Below the pieces are notes generated by a model, which made no database searches, was not told the origin of the DNA, and was given only the letters and a program-made list of their open reading frames with translations. 64,000 nucleotides of DNA from Maribacter sedimenticola (lineage in GTDB: Bacteria; Bacteroidota; Bacteroidia; Flavobacteriales; Flavobacteriaceae), in NCBI RefSeq assembly GCF_900188415.1, contig NZ_FZNV01000001.1, positions 186,001-250,000 of the forward strand, written 5' to 3'. This document shows positions 1-8,416 of the stretch, piece after piece (the first letter of the stretch is position 1; each line of letters starts with the position of its first letter). Both the position numbers and the translations under genes were made by a program.

Positions 1-431
1 AGAAGGAAACTTTTTCAAAGGGGATATATTTTGAAAAATTATAGGTGATTACCTTCCATTTGCAGCTAATATTTTATTCAATAAGAGGTAAACATGTATT
101 AAGTCAGGAATAATTAATTTTTGGTTAATTGGAACAGCTATCATAGTTGGTTTAAACAACTCTAAATAACATTTATTACACGGTATAATAATTATAGTTT
201 ATATGAATTTTTTTAAAAAGTTGAATTGTATAATTTGAGAGATAAATCCATGAAAATGAAAGAATTAATTTAAATGAATTAAAAAAATATGTTTTTACAG
301 CAGTATTTGCTACGTAAATAATATGCGGTTTTACACCTAAAAAAAATTCTTTAAAAACTTTTGTTAAAATAACATCCAAAAGACATATATAAGCGTAGAT
401 AGGGGGAATGTAATAAATACTAGAGCCATTT
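1..431. other. AT-rich leader region without a recognisable gene
   Basis: This stretch precedes the first gene and is very AT-rich, with frequent stops in all frames on the plus strand. The only long open frame runs antisense and continues into the glycosyltransferase gene, so I treat it as a shadow. A near-palindrome centred on GTTTAAAC lies at about 145-161. I see no clear TAnnTTTG promoter element and no RNA gene. Confidence 0.5.
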
Positions 432-1868
432 ATGAAAGCCAAGAATACTACCAAGAAAGATTTAAATATCCAGAGCCCACAAAATAAGTCGGCAAATACA
501 AAAAAATCTATTTTTTCCAGATTAAAACATATCATTGAAAATGCCAATGCATGGGGTGTTTTTGTAATGGGAAGTACATTTGTTTTAATGTTTGGGAGTG
601 CTTATTTAGCATATATCCTACAGAATGATTTTACACAATTGCATCTTGAAAGAAGAAGCACGTTGATCGGACTTATTTTTATGGTCGTTGCAGCTGCTTT
701 TTTTGTTTTTAAATTAAGTTTCTTTATCTACACCTTTATTAGGTTTTTAAAGTATAAGGCTATCCCATCGGTTTCAGATGAGGAATTGCCATCTGTTACA
801 GTAATTGTACCAGCCTATAATGAAGGCAAGCAGGTATGGGCCACATTAAAAAGTTTAGCGGAAAGTGATTTCCCTGCACATAAAGTTCAATTATTGGCAA
901 TTGATGACGGTAGTAAGGATGATACATGGAATTGGATGCTAGAGGCCAAAAAAGAGTTGGGAGACAGGGTATCTATTTGTCAGCAACCCAAGAACATGGG
1001 TAAACGTCATGCACTTTACAGAGGTTTTAAGGAAGGTACAGGTGAAATTTTTGTTACCGTAGATAGTGATTCCATTGTGGATAAGGATACCTTGAGAAAT
1101 TTGGTAAGTCCGTTTATCGTTGATGAGAATTGTGGTGCAGTAGCAGGTAATATTCGTGTGCTTAACAATAAGAAAGAAATTTTACCTAAGATGCTAGATG
1201 TAAGTTTTGCGCTTAGTTTTGAATTTGTACGGTCTTCTGAAAGTACATTGAATTCTGTACTATGTACCCCAGGTGCATTGGCAGCATACAGGGCAACAGC
1301 AGTTTTTGGTTGTTTGGAGGAGTGGATCAATCAAACGTTTATGGGGCAACCTTCCGATATTGGGGAAGATAGGGCCATGACAAATATGATTTTGAAGCAA
1401 GGTTATCATGTATTGTTCCAAAGGAACGCGTTTGCTTATACCAATGTTCCGGAAAAATATAAAGGGTTGTATAAGATGTTCATTAGATGGGGTAGAAGTA
1501 ATGTCCGTGAAAATATACAAATGTCCAAATACGTCTTTACAAATTTCAGAAAAGGACCTAAGGCAGGTACAAGGTTGTTGTTTTTCAGCCAGTTTTCAAG
1601 AATTGTACTTTGCTATCCTTTTGTATTGTTCATGTTGGTATTCGTATTTACACACCCACTGTTATTTTTAAGCTCTACGTTCTTAAGTATATTGGTATTA
1701 TCTACTTTCCCTGTAATATTTTATGCTAAGCGTTATACGTTAATAGAATCATTTTGGGCATACTCATATAGCGTGCTATATACATTTGGTCTATTCTGGA
1801 TTACACCTTATGCAATAGCTACGGCAAGTAGAAGAGGTTGGTTGACTAGGGAATTACCACAGAAATAA
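432..1868 (+). CDS. Membrane glycosyltransferase family 2, processive (NodC/hyaluronan synthase-like)
   Basis: This is a 478-residue inner-membrane glycosyltransferase, likely adding sugars from nucleotide-sugar donors to a growing polysaccharide. Two hydrophobic helices (about 43-62 and 78-104) precede a GT-A domain with IVPAYNEG (125-132), DDGS (158-161), the metal-binding DSD (211-213) and the GED catalytic motif (311-313). RW-GRSNVRE (352-360) matches the (Q)xxRW region of processive synthases such as NodC and HasA, although the Gln is not present. Three or more helices follow (about 385-460). The family assignment is firm; the product (chitin-, hyaluronan- or cellulose-like, or a shorter glycan) cannot be told. 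It stands alone with a terminator directly downstream and no other polysaccharide genes in view. Confidence 0.85.
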   Translation: MKAKNTTKKDLNIQSPQNKSANTKKSIFSRLKHIIENANAWGVFVMGSTFVLMFGSAYLAYILQNDFTQLHLERRSTLIGLIFMVVAAAFFVFKLSFFIYTFIRFLKYKAIPSVSDEELPSVTVIVPAYNEGKQVWATLKSLAESDFPAHKVQLLAIDDGSKDDTWNWMLEAKKELGDRVSICQQPKNMGKRHALYRGFKEGTGEIFVTVDSDSIVDKDTLRNLVSPFIVDENCGAVAGNIRVLNNKKEILPKMLDVSFALSFEFVRSSESTLNSVLCTPGALAAYRATAVFGCLEEWINQTFMGQPSDIGEDRAMTNMILKQGYHVLFQRNAFAYTNVPEKYKGLYKMFIRWGRSNVRENIQMSKYVFTNFRKGPKAGTRLLFFSQFSRIVLCYPFVLFMLVFVFTHPLLFLSSTFLSILVLSTFPVIFYAKRYTLIESFWAYSYSVLYTFGLFWITPYAIATASRRGWLTRELPQK

Positions 1869-1890
1869 GAGTAAAATTTTAAATAATATA

Positions 1891-1920
1891 AAAGGGCTTC
1901 AATAGTTGAAGCCCTTTTTT
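1891..1920. terminator. Intrinsic terminator between convergent genes
   Basis: A perfect 12-bp stem (AAAGGGCTTCAA / TTGAAGCCCTTT) with a 3-nt loop is followed by a T run on the plus strand and preceded by A residues. It can stop transcripts from both the glycosyltransferase and the opposing HD gene. Confidence 0.85.
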
Positions 1921-1953
1921 CATTTCAAAAAAGTAATGATTTGTGGTTTGGAT

Positions 1954-2625
1954 TTAGATTTTTAATGGATTCCATTCCCTATAAAATTGCTCTAGGAAAT
2001 CGATCATATATTGGTGTCGTTCTTCCGCTAATCGCTTACCGGTGTCCGTATTCATTTTATCCTTGAGCAACAATAATTTTTCGTAGAAATGATTAATGGT
2101 AGGTGCGGTAGATTTTTTATATTCTTCCTTGGTCATTCCTAAATTAGGGGAAATTTCAGGATCGTACATGGCCCTATTTTTAAACCCTCCATAATTAAAT
2201 GCTCGGGCAATTCCTATTGCGCCTATGGCATCTAGACGATCGGCATCTTGTACAACCTGTAGTTCTTTGGATGTAAACAGTTTTTTCTTCAATTTTCCAT
2301 CAACAATACCGGCTTTAAAAGAGCTGTATTTTATAATTTTTATAACGTGATTTATCGTCCTTTTTGGAACTTTTAGGCTAAGTAGAAAATTTTCCGCCAT
2401 TTTAGGGCCTAAGCTCTCGTCCCCATTATTGAACTTTGCATCGGCAATATCATGTAAAAGAGCCCCCAAGCTAACGACCAAAATATTAACGTTTTCGTCC
2501 TTGGCAATGAGCATGGTATTTTTAAAAACGCGTTGTATATGAAACCAATCATGGCCTCCTTCCGCATTTTGTAATGTTTCTTTCACAAAAGTGATGGTCT
2601 CTTCTACTATTTCTGTGTCGGTCAT
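1954..2625 (-). CDS. HD-domain phosphohydrolase
   Basis: This 223-residue soluble protein belongs to the HD superfamily of metal-dependent phosphohydrolases, close to the small YedJ/YpgQ-like group. Visible metal ligands are His25 in GGHDWFH, the paired His58-Asp59 in LLHDIAD, and an Asp in QDADRLDAIGA further on. This group often hydrolyses nucleotides or related phosphoesters; the substrate here is not evident. Its ATG overlaps the stop of the upstream acyltransferase gene by 4 bp (ATGA), so the two are very probably translationally coupled. The length is normal for the family. Confidence 0.85.
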   Translation of the reverse strand: MTDTEIVEETITFVKETLQNAEGGHDWFHIQRVFKNTMLIAKDENVNILVVSLGALLHDIADAKFNNGDESLGPKMAENFLLSLKVPKRTINHVIKIIKYSSFKAGIVDGKLKKKLFTSKELQVVQDADRLDAIGAIGIARAFNYGGFKNRAMYDPEISPNLGMTKEEYKKSTAPTINHFYEKLLLLKDKMNTDTGKRLAEERHQYMIDFLEQFYREWNPLKI

Positions 2626-3359
2626 TTAAAGGAGTTTATTCCGCTAACTACGGATGCTTCAATTTTACGGATTAGGTCATCTAGGTTACCATTGTTCTCC
2701 AGTGGTTTTTGAACATCTATGCGGACCTTTGCGCCTAATCCCATAGGAAATTGACCATAGCGCACCAATTTCCATGAATTGTTGATACTAATTGGTACGA
2801 CCAATGCTGAGGGTGCTTTTTTTAATAACATTTTTAGCCCCATAGGCTTAAAAGGTTTTGGATGTCCATCCCTACTTCGAGTGCCTTCCGGAAAAATTAC
2901 CGCACTTCTATTGTACTGTTCTATATAGGTTCCTAATTTTCCTATTTCCATGAGGGCGGATTTGCCATCATTTCTATCAATAAGTACGGAACCTCCATGA
3001 ACAAGATTGAACGAAACACTGGGAATGCCTTTCCCTAATTCTTTTTTGCTCACAAATTTTGGATGGTGCTTTCTTAGATACCAAATCAATGGGGGTATGT
3101 CATACATGCTTTGATGATTGGTGACAATGATCAAGGGCCTATCTGAAGGCAGGTCATAGGTGTTGGTGTATCGATATGTTGTGCCCAGTATATTGGTACT
3201 GCGCATCAAGAAAAAGTTCAACTTGCTTACTACTGGCTTTAATCCGTTATACCCAAACAGTTTAAAAGCGATCCATTGCATTGGATGAAAAACAAGCAGG
3301 CATAGGCCAAATGCCACAAAAAAGAAGGGGGTAACAATATAGGAGAGCATTTTTTGCAT
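2622..3359 (-). CDS. plsC: 1-acyl-sn-glycerol-3-phosphate acyltransferase
   Basis: This 245-residue membrane-associated enzyme would transfer an acyl chain to lysophosphatidic acid, giving phosphatidic acid in phospholipid synthesis. It shows an N-terminal hydrophobic helix (about 5-35), the catalytic NHxxxxD motif (NHQSMYD, 81-87) and the glycerol-phosphate-binding FPEGTR motif (156-161). Length and motif spacing are normal for PlsC. It is the first gene of a two-gene unit with the HD phosphohydrolase, which it overlaps by 4 bp. A terminator lies just upstream of its start, so it must have its own promoter in the short 3360-3370 region or receive read-through from bacilliredoxin. Confidence 0.9.
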   Translation of the reverse strand: MQKMLSYIVTPFFFVAFGLCLLVFHPMQWIAFKLFGYNGLKPVVSKLNFFLMRSTNILGTTYRYTNTYDLPSDRPLIIVTNHQSMYDIPPLIWYLRKHHPKFVSKKELGKGIPSVSFNLVHGGSVLIDRNDGKSALMEIGKLGTYIEQYNRSAVIFPEGTRSRDGHPKPFKPMGLKMLLKKAPSALVVPISINNSWKLVRYGQFPMGLGAKVRIDVQKPLENNGNLDDLIRKIEASVVSGINSFK

Positions 3360-3370
3360 GCTACAAAAAT

Positions 3371-3399
3371 AAAAAACCGCTCAATTAGAGCGGTTTTTT
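3371..3399 (-). terminator. Intrinsic terminator after bacilliredoxin
   Basis: AAAAACCGCTC and GAGCGGTTTTT form an 11-bp stem with a 5-nt AATTA loop and T runs on both strands. It lies 40 bp beyond the stop of the minus-strand bacilliredoxin gene. Confidence 0.8.
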
Positions 3400-3439
3400 A
3401 AACTTATTATTTTAGGGTAAAATACGATTCTTGCAAACC

Positions 3440-3850
3440 TTAACAAAACTCGTCATAAGCTTGTACAAGATTTTGTGCGATCATTTCCGCAGGTCTTCCT
3501 TCTATATGATGGCGCTCGATCATATGAACCAACTCACCATTTTTGAACAATGCCATAGATGGCGAAGATGGGGGGAAAGGGACCATTAAATTTCTGGCCG
3601 CATCTACCGCTTCCTTATCCACACCGGCAAATACCGTAACTGCATGGTCCGGTTTTTTATCGTTCTGCAAACTCATTTTGGCTGCAGGTCTTGCATTGGC
3701 GGCCGCACAACCACATACAGAATTTACAACCACTAAAGTTGTTCCTTCTTTATTGATGGCATTTGTCACTGCTTCCGCAGTATATAATTCTTCAAATCCG
3801 GCAGAAGCCAGATCATCTCTCATTGGTTTTACTAATTCCGCAGGGTACAT
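3440..3850 (-). CDS. BrxA/BrxB-family bacilliredoxin (YphP/YqiW)
   Basis: This 136-residue cytosolic protein belongs to the BrxA/BrxB (YphP/YqiW) family. In Bacillus these proteins remove bacillithiol from mixed disulfides on oxidised proteins. The family-specific Cys-Gly-Cys motif is at 46-48 (VCGCAA), rather than the CxxC of thioredoxins, and the length matches the family. Many Bacteroidota make bacillithiol, so a true debacillithiolation role is plausible, though no bacillithiol biosynthesis gene is in this window. It is monocistronic, with a terminator just downstream. Confidence 0.9.
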   Translation of the reverse strand: MYPAELVKPMRDDLASAGFEELYTAEAVTNAINKEGTTLVVVNSVCGCAAANARPAAKMSLQNDKKPDHAVTVFAGVDKEAVDAARNLMVPFPPSSPSMALFKNGELVHMIERHHIEGRPAEMIAQNLVQAYDEFC

Positions 3851-3953
3851 ATTCTTATTGTTTAAATTAAACTAATACAAAGATAACCAATTAGTCGTAC
3901 AGGAGGAGAAGACCTTAACTTTTCATTGGCCCAACTTTCTATTGGTAATATTT

Positions 3954-3961
3954 TATCTTTG
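3954..3961 (+). promoter_or_regulatory. Bacteroidota-type -7 promoter element
   Basis: TATCTTTG fits TAnnTTTG exactly and lies 20 bp before the ATG at 3981. It falls downstream of an in-frame TTG (3942), which argues that translation starts at 3981. A TTGG at 3926 is a possible but widely spaced -33 element. Confidence 0.55.
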
Positions 3962-3980
3962 GCAAAATTCATATTACGAA

Positions 3981-4721
3981 ATGATCAAATGGTTGGGAGC
4001 CGTAGTCGGCTTTTTTTTGAGAGGGTTATCTGGGGCAATACTAGGTTTTTTTGCAGGTAGCATTATAGATAATTTTTTTGGGCCAAGTACCGGCAGTGCC
4101 AAAAGTGTATTCCAAGATTATACCAGGCCAAATGTGACCCCTGCGGATTTTGAACTTAACTTACTTTCCCTGTGTTCTATCGTTATTAAGGCAGATGGAC
4201 AAGTGAGCCAATCTGAAATGGATTATGTTAGACAATATTTTGTAAGTACTTATGGTAAAGAAAAGGCCAATGCCATTTTTAGGACATTTAATGATATCAA
4301 TAAGAAAGGGCAAATCTCAGCACAAAGGATAGGTACGTTTTTAGCACAACGCACGCGTTATGAAGTGCGTTTACAACTTCTTCATTTCTTATTTGGTATT
4401 GCACAGGCAGATGGTAGTATTAGTAATCCGGAAATACAAAAAATTAGGGAAATAGCGGGTTACCTTAGGGTTTCCATTAATGAATTTGATAGCATAAAGG
4501 CGATGTTCGTAAAATCTGCCAATAATGCCTATAAAATATTGGATGTGCCAAAAACCGCTACAGATGCAGAAATTAAAAAGGCATATAGGACCATGGCCAA
4601 AAAATATCATCCCGATCGGGTAAACACCCAAGATGAAGCCATTAAAAAAGGAGCGGAAGAGAAATTTAAACAGGTACAGGAGGCTTACGAAACCATTCAA
4701 AAAGAACGAGGCATAAATTAA
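3981..4721 (+). CDS. TerB-like domain plus C-terminal DnaJ domain protein (DjlA-like)
   Basis: This is a 246-residue protein with a glycine-rich N-terminal hydrophobic segment (about 1-30), a TerB-like helical region (about 55-175, with two related ADGxxSxxE stretches near 71 and 144) and a C-terminal J domain (about 183-246) carrying the HPD motif at 210-212. The order matches DjlA-type membrane-anchored DnaJ co-chaperones, which stimulate DnaK ATPase at the membrane. I chose the ATG at 3981 because a promoter element lies between it and the alternative TTG at 3942. It leads a same-strand run with the HupE-like gene 18 bp downstream. The client system is unknown. Confidence 0.85.
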   Translation: MIKWLGAVVGFFLRGLSGAILGFFAGSIIDNFFGPSTGSAKSVFQDYTRPNVTPADFELNLLSLCSIVIKADGQVSQSEMDYVRQYFVSTYGKEKANAIFRTFNDINKKGQISAQRIGTFLAQRTRYEVRLQLLHFLFGIAQADGSISNPEIQKIREIAGYLRVSINEFDSIKAMFVKSANNAYKILDVPKTATDAEIKKAYRTMAKKYHPDRVNTQDEAIKKGAEEKFKQVQEAYETIQKERGIN

Positions 4722-4739
4722 TTAACTAAAACACATGCT

Positions 4740-5324
4740 ATGCAAGATTTTTGGTTTTATATACAATTGGGTTTACAACATGTTTTGGATATCAATGCAT
4801 ATGATCATATTTTATTCTTATCCGCCCTGGCGCTTCCATTTACGTTTAAAAGTTGGAAAAAAGTTCTATTACTGGCAACCGTTTTTACCATAACCCACTG
4901 TTTGGCCTTAGTGCTTTCCGTGTTTGAGCTAATTGTGGTCAATGCAGGATATATAGAATTTTTAATTCCGGTAACCATATTGGCAACGGCCCTCTATAAC
5001 CTATTCATTCTTAAGGACGATAATGATGGGAAAACCATATGGTTTCACTTGCTTTCTACCGGTATATTTGGGTTGATTCATGGTTTTGGATTTTCAAATT
5101 ATTTTAAAATGATGGTAATGGGAGAAGATGAAAAATTGATACCATTGTTGGGTTTTGCAGGAGGTATAGAATTATCTCAAGTGCTAATAGTCATGTTGGT
5201 ATTGGTATTGGCATTTGTTTTACAGTCCATACTCAACGTAAAGCAACGTTTGTTCATTGCTGTTGGTAGTATGCTTATAATTTTTATTACTCTGCCGTTG
5301 CTTTATACAACTTTTCCCTTTTAA
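4740..5324 (+). CDS. HupE/UreJ-family membrane protein
   Basis: This 194-residue protein has about six hydrophobic segments and the His/Asp-rich features of the HupE/UreJ family: a Gln-His pair then YDHILF near the first helix, THCLAL in the second, and HGFGFS in the middle. In other bacteria family members accompany hydrogenase or urease operons and are thought to move nickel or related metals. No hydrogenase or urease gene is present here, and stand-alone copies are common in Flavobacteriaceae, so the function is open. It begins 18 bp after the DnaJ-domain gene and is probably co-transcribed. Confidence 0.8.
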   Translation: MQDFWFYIQLGLQHVLDINAYDHILFLSALALPFTFKSWKKVLLLATVFTITHCLALVLSVFELIVVNAGYIEFLIPVTILATALYNLFILKDDNDGKTIWFHLLSTGIFGLIHGFGFSNYFKMMVMGEDEKLIPLLGFAGGIELSQVLIVMLVLVLAFVLQSILNVKQRLFIAVGSMLIIFITLPLLYTTFPF

Positions 5325-5410
5325 GATTGTTAAATTTGACCTTATGACGTGGTTCTTGCCAAATAAAGCAGGTACCTTAGTGTATTCAGCTTTTTTAAAG
5401 CTTGATCAAG

Positions 5411-5848
5411 ATGAATAAAGAAAAACAGTTAAAGTATGATAGGGCCTATTTAAGAATGGCCAAGGAATGGGGTAAATTGTCCTCATGTAAGAGAAAACAG
5501 GTTGGTGCTATCATTGTAAAGGATAGAATGATTATATCCGATGGGTATAACGGTACGCCAACAGGTTTTGAAAATTATTGTGAGGATGAGAATGGATACA
5601 CAAAATGGTATGTTTTACATGCCGAGGCCAATGCAATTCTTAAAGTAGCCAGTTCTACTCAATCATGTCAAGGCGCTACGTTGTATATTACCTTATCTCC
5701 TTGCAGGGAGTGCAGTAAACTTATACATCAAGCCGGTATAAAACGTGTTGTCTATCAAATTGGTTATAAAGATGATTCCGGAATACGATTTTTGGAAAAG
5801 GCCAAAGTAGAAGTTGAACATATGCCAGAAATAAATGTTACTATATAA
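5411..5848 (+). CDS. dCMP/cytidine deaminase family protein (ComEB-like)
   Basis: This 145-residue zinc-dependent deaminase probably converts dCMP to dUMP for dTTP synthesis. The zinc site is complete: His70-Ala-Glu72 (HAE) supplies a ligand and the proton shuttle, and PCREC supplies Cys98 and Cys101. The N-terminal YDRAYLRMAKEWGKLSSCKRKQVGAIIV is typical of dCMP deaminases (shown here in part: Cys26-Lys-Arg-Lys-Gln-Val-Gly). I use the ATG at 5411 rather than the in-frame TTG at 5402. It lies 14 bp before the S41 protease gene. A TAAATTTG at 5331 could be an internal promoter. Confidence 0.9.
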   Translation: MNKEKQLKYDRAYLRMAKEWGKLSSCKRKQVGAIIVKDRMIISDGYNGTPTGFENYCEDENGYTKWYVLHAEANAILKVASSTQSCQGATLYITLSPCRECSKLIHQAGIKRVVYQIGYKDDSGIRFLEKAKVEVEHMPEINVTI

Positions 5849-5862
5849 CGTTTAAGTTAAAG

Positions 5863-7488
5863 ATGAATAAAAAATTTAATTTTCTATTACCATTAATTAT
5901 TTCCGCAGCTGTGGCCTTGGGGGTATTTTTGGGTGGAAAGTTAAATTTCAACGATTCACCGGAACGCCTTTTTTCTACCAACTCCAAAAAAGACAAGCTT
6001 AACAGATTAATAGATTATATAGACTACGAATACGTTGATGATGTCAATACAGATAGTATCGTAGATGTTACCGTTAATAGTATTCTAGAGAAATTAGACC
6101 CGCACTCCGTATATATTTCTGAAAAGGAAATGGACCGTGTCGCGGAAAACATGAAGGGCGATTTTGTTGGTATTGGCGTAAATTTTTATGCGTACCATGA
6201 TACAATTACGGTTATAAAAACCGTAAAGGACGGGCCAAGCTATAAAAAAGGAATTTTACCTGGTGATCGTATCTTAATGGCAGATAATGATACCTTGTTC
6301 GGAAAAGAATATCCAAGTGAAATTATAGTGGATAAATTAAAGGGTCAAGAAGGGACCATGGTCAATCTTACCATTTATAGAAAAGCGGAAGACAAAATTT
6401 TTAATGTTAAGGTAAAAAGAGGAGTGGTTCCATTAAAAAGTGTGGAGTCTTTCTATATGCTTACCAACGATATAGGATATATAAAGGTCAATAGATTTGC
6501 AGAATCTACTTATAAGGAGTTTAAGACCGCTTTGATGGAATTGCAGGACCGAGGTGCGGAACAATTAGTTTTGGACTTAAGGGACAATCCTGGGGGTTAT
6601 CTTGGTATGGCAGAAGAAATGGCCGATGAATTCTTGGAAGACGGTAAATTAATATTGTTTACAAAAAATAAAAAAGGTAAAATCAATAAAAGTTTTGCTA
6701 CGGATGATGGATCTTTTGAGGACAAGCCCGTATATGTCCTGATCAATGAGCGATCTGCTTCTGCAAGTGAAATTGTAGCGGGCGCCCTGCAGGATAATGA
6801 TATAGGTACCATAGTAGGAAGAAGATCTTTTGGAAAAGGTCTTGTGCAGCGAGAAATGGCTTTAGGAGACGGTTCTGCGGTAAGATTGACCGTTTCAAGG
6901 TATTATACCCCAACAGGCCGTAGCATTCAAAAAACATATGCCAACGGCACCAAGGATTATTACCAAAAATTTACGGACCGTTACCATAGTGGTGAAATGA
7001 TTTCCGTAGACAGTATAAAAGTAGCGGATTCGTTAAAGTTCGTTACCCCCAAAGGAAAGGTCGTATACGGCGGTGGTGGAATTATACCAGATGTATTTGT
7101 GCCTATTGGGAGTAATGAGGAAGAAGCGGTTGAGAGTATGGATAGCCTAGGATTTTTATCTTTTTTTGTATTTGAACACCTAGAGGAGGATCGGGACAGA
7201 TACGCCCAATACAACCAAGAATCCTTTGTAAACGATTTTAATGTGGATGATATTCTTTTTGAAAGATTCGTAGAATATTCCATAGACAGAAATCTACGGA
7301 TGAATTTTTACGATTATGAATCCAGTATAAAGCGTTTTTTAAAGGCCAGTATTGCAGAGCAATTGTTCAATACGAACATTCATGCCAAAATTAAGGCAGA
7401 CGAAGATGCAATGTTGCAAAAAGTTTTAGAATTGGACAATGCTAGAAAATGGCAGAATAAAACCGCACAGATTAAAGCAAGTAATTAA
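5863..7488 (+). CDS. S41-family C-terminal processing peptidase (CtpA/Tsp-like)
   Basis: This 541-residue protease would act in the periplasm on exposed C-termini of envelope proteins. It has an uncleaved or signal-type N-terminal helix (about 7-25), a Ctp N-terminal region, a PDZ domain (about 100-185) and the S41 catalytic domain. The Ser-Lys dyad is visible as Ser300 in SASASE and Lys325 in SFGKG, with the 25-residue spacing seen in Tsp. A C-terminal extension of about 130 residues (DUF-like, acidic and helical) is common in Bacteroidota copies. Its stop overlaps the convergent 67-residue gene by 4 bp. Confidence 0.9.
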   Translation: MNKKFNFLLPLIISAAVALGVFLGGKLNFNDSPERLFSTNSKKDKLNRLIDYIDYEYVDDVNTDSIVDVTVNSILEKLDPHSVYISEKEMDRVAENMKGDFVGIGVNFYAYHDTITVIKTVKDGPSYKKGILPGDRILMADNDTLFGKEYPSEIIVDKLKGQEGTMVNLTIYRKAEDKIFNVKVKRGVVPLKSVESFYMLTNDIGYIKVNRFAESTYKEFKTALMELQDRGAEQLVLDLRDNPGGYLGMAEEMADEFLEDGKLILFTKNKKGKINKSFATDDGSFEDKPVYVLINERSASASEIVAGALQDNDIGTIVGRRSFGKGLVQREMALGDGSAVRLTVSRYYTPTGRSIQKTYANGTKDYYQKFTDRYHSGEMISVDSIKVADSLKFVTPKGKVVYGGGGIIPDVFVPIGSNEEEAVESMDSLGFLSFFVFEHLEEDRDRYAQYNQESFVNDFNVDDILFERFVEYSIDRNLRMNFYDYESSIKRFLKASIAEQLFNTNIHAKIKADEDAMLQKVLELDNARKWQNKTAQIKASN

Positions 7489-7688
7489 TCCTTGTTAATT
7501 TTATCCTGTATTTTTTTACTGGTAACAAAGACCAATAGCAATACAATGGCACACAATGAGGCCATAATACCAATTAATGCTATGGTACTATTTTTCTCAA
7601 AGGGATCGGCAAAATTTACCAAGGTTACATTGTAGGCTATTAAACCTACCGCCACAACAATGAAGATTATGGATAATGTCTTGCTCAT
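7485..7688 (-). CDS. Small two-helix membrane protein, unknown function
   Basis: This 67-residue protein has two hydrophobic segments (about 4-23 and 37-56) separated by a short polar loop, and a Lys-rich C-terminal tail (KKIQDKINKD). I do not recognise a family. The clean ATG, the hydrophobic pattern and the tight fit between S41 and MarC genes support a real gene. It may follow the MarC-like gene on the same strand (36 bp apart). Confidence 0.6.
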   Translation of the reverse strand: MSKTLSIIFIVVAVGLIAYNVTLVNFADPFEKNSTIALIGIMASLCAIVLLLVFVTSKKIQDKINKD

Positions 7689-7724
7689 AATTAATTTTTT
7701 ATAAAAATACGACCTAATATTCGG

Positions 7725-8303
7725 CTAGAAAAGTTCATTGATATTGGCCGCAAATAATTTTACGGCAATGGCCATCAAAATTACACCAAATACCTTTCTA
7801 ATAACATTGACACCACCAGACCCCAACATTTTTTCAATTTTTACGGAAGATTTTAGTACCACAAACACAAAAATAATGTTGACCACAATGGCCACAATAA
7901 TGTTTTCCACATAGTATTCTGCCCTTAGGGACAATAATGAAGTCAATGTACCTGCACCGGCAATTAAAGGAAACGCAATGGGAACTATAGAAGCACTTTC
8001 CGGTTCATCATCCCTATATAACGTTATCCCCAAAATCATTTCAATGGCAAGGAAAAAAATGATGAAGGAACCGGCAACCGCAAAGGAATTTACATCAATA
8101 CCTATTAGGTTCAAGATTTCCTCTCCTAAAAAAAGAAAGGCTACCATGATGATTGCCGCAACTATAGAAGCTTTTTCAGATTGGATATGGCCAACCTTTT
8201 TTCTTAGGCCAATTATGATAGGAATACTTCCTAAAATATCGATAACGGCAAACAAAACCATACTGGCTGTAATGATTTCCCTAAAGTTAAAATGAAATTC
8301 CAT
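7725..8303 (-). CDS. MarC-family integral membrane protein
   Basis: This is a 192-residue protein with six predicted helices typical of the MarC family (FAVIDILGSIPIIIGL near the N-terminus, then the FLGEEILNLIGIDVNSFAVAG region, and an AFPLIAGAGTLTSLL motif). The family has no firmly established substrate; it was once tied to multiple antibiotic resistance and that link was later dropped. I place the start at 8303 (MEFHFNF) because a TAAATTTG promoter element lies 15 bp upstream and the longer form adds a Lys/His-rich non-conserved stretch. Confidence 0.85.
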   Translation of the reverse strand: MEFHFNFREIITASMVLFAVIDILGSIPIIIGLRKKVGHIQSEKASIVAAIIMVAFLFLGEEILNLIGIDVNSFAVAGSFIIFFLAIEMILGITLYRDDEPESASIVPIAFPLIAGAGTLTSLLSLRAEYYVENIIVAIVVNIIFVFVVLKSSVKIEKMLGSGGVNVIRKVFGVILMAIAVKLFAANINELF

Positions 8304-8317
8304 AATGAAAATTTTTG

Positions 8318-8325
8318 CAAATTTA
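8318..8325 (-). promoter_or_regulatory. -7 promoter element for the MarC-like gene
   Basis: TAAATTTG on the minus strand is an exact TAnnTTTG match, 15 bp before the ATG at 8303. It excludes the upstream in-frame starts as part of the transcript. No clear -33 TTG was found. Confidence 0.5.
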
Positions 8326-8391
8326 CGTTTATAAAAGCCATTTAGATGTTTATTCATAAAATAATGTAAAGGCAATACTTTTCAAATAATG

Positions 8392-8399
8392 TATCTTGC
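8392..8399 (+). promoter_or_regulatory. Probable -7 element for the DUF3109 gene
   Basis: TATCTTGC lies 17 bp before the ATG. The surrounding block (ATGTATCTTGC, then GCCTT-AAA) recurs almost unchanged upstream of dgt at 37170-37187, which supports a shared promoter form even though it deviates from TAnnTTTG. Confidence 0.4.
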
Positions 8400-8416
8400 G
8401 GCCTTTAAATTAGACC

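Noticed and set aside
176-547. 123-residue antisense open frame at the window start
   Set aside because: It runs into the glycosyltransferase start, is Phe/Ile-rich as expected of translated AT-rich DNA, and has no recognisable domain.
4740-5324. HupE as evidence for a hydrogenase cluster
   Set aside because: No hydrogenase, urease or nickel-insertion gene is near; stand-alone HupE-like genes are frequent in this family of bacteria.
5344-5418. 24-codon ATG frame overlapping the dCMP deaminase start
   Set aside because: It could be a leader peptide, but it shows no attenuator structure and no codon repetition, so chance is more likely.
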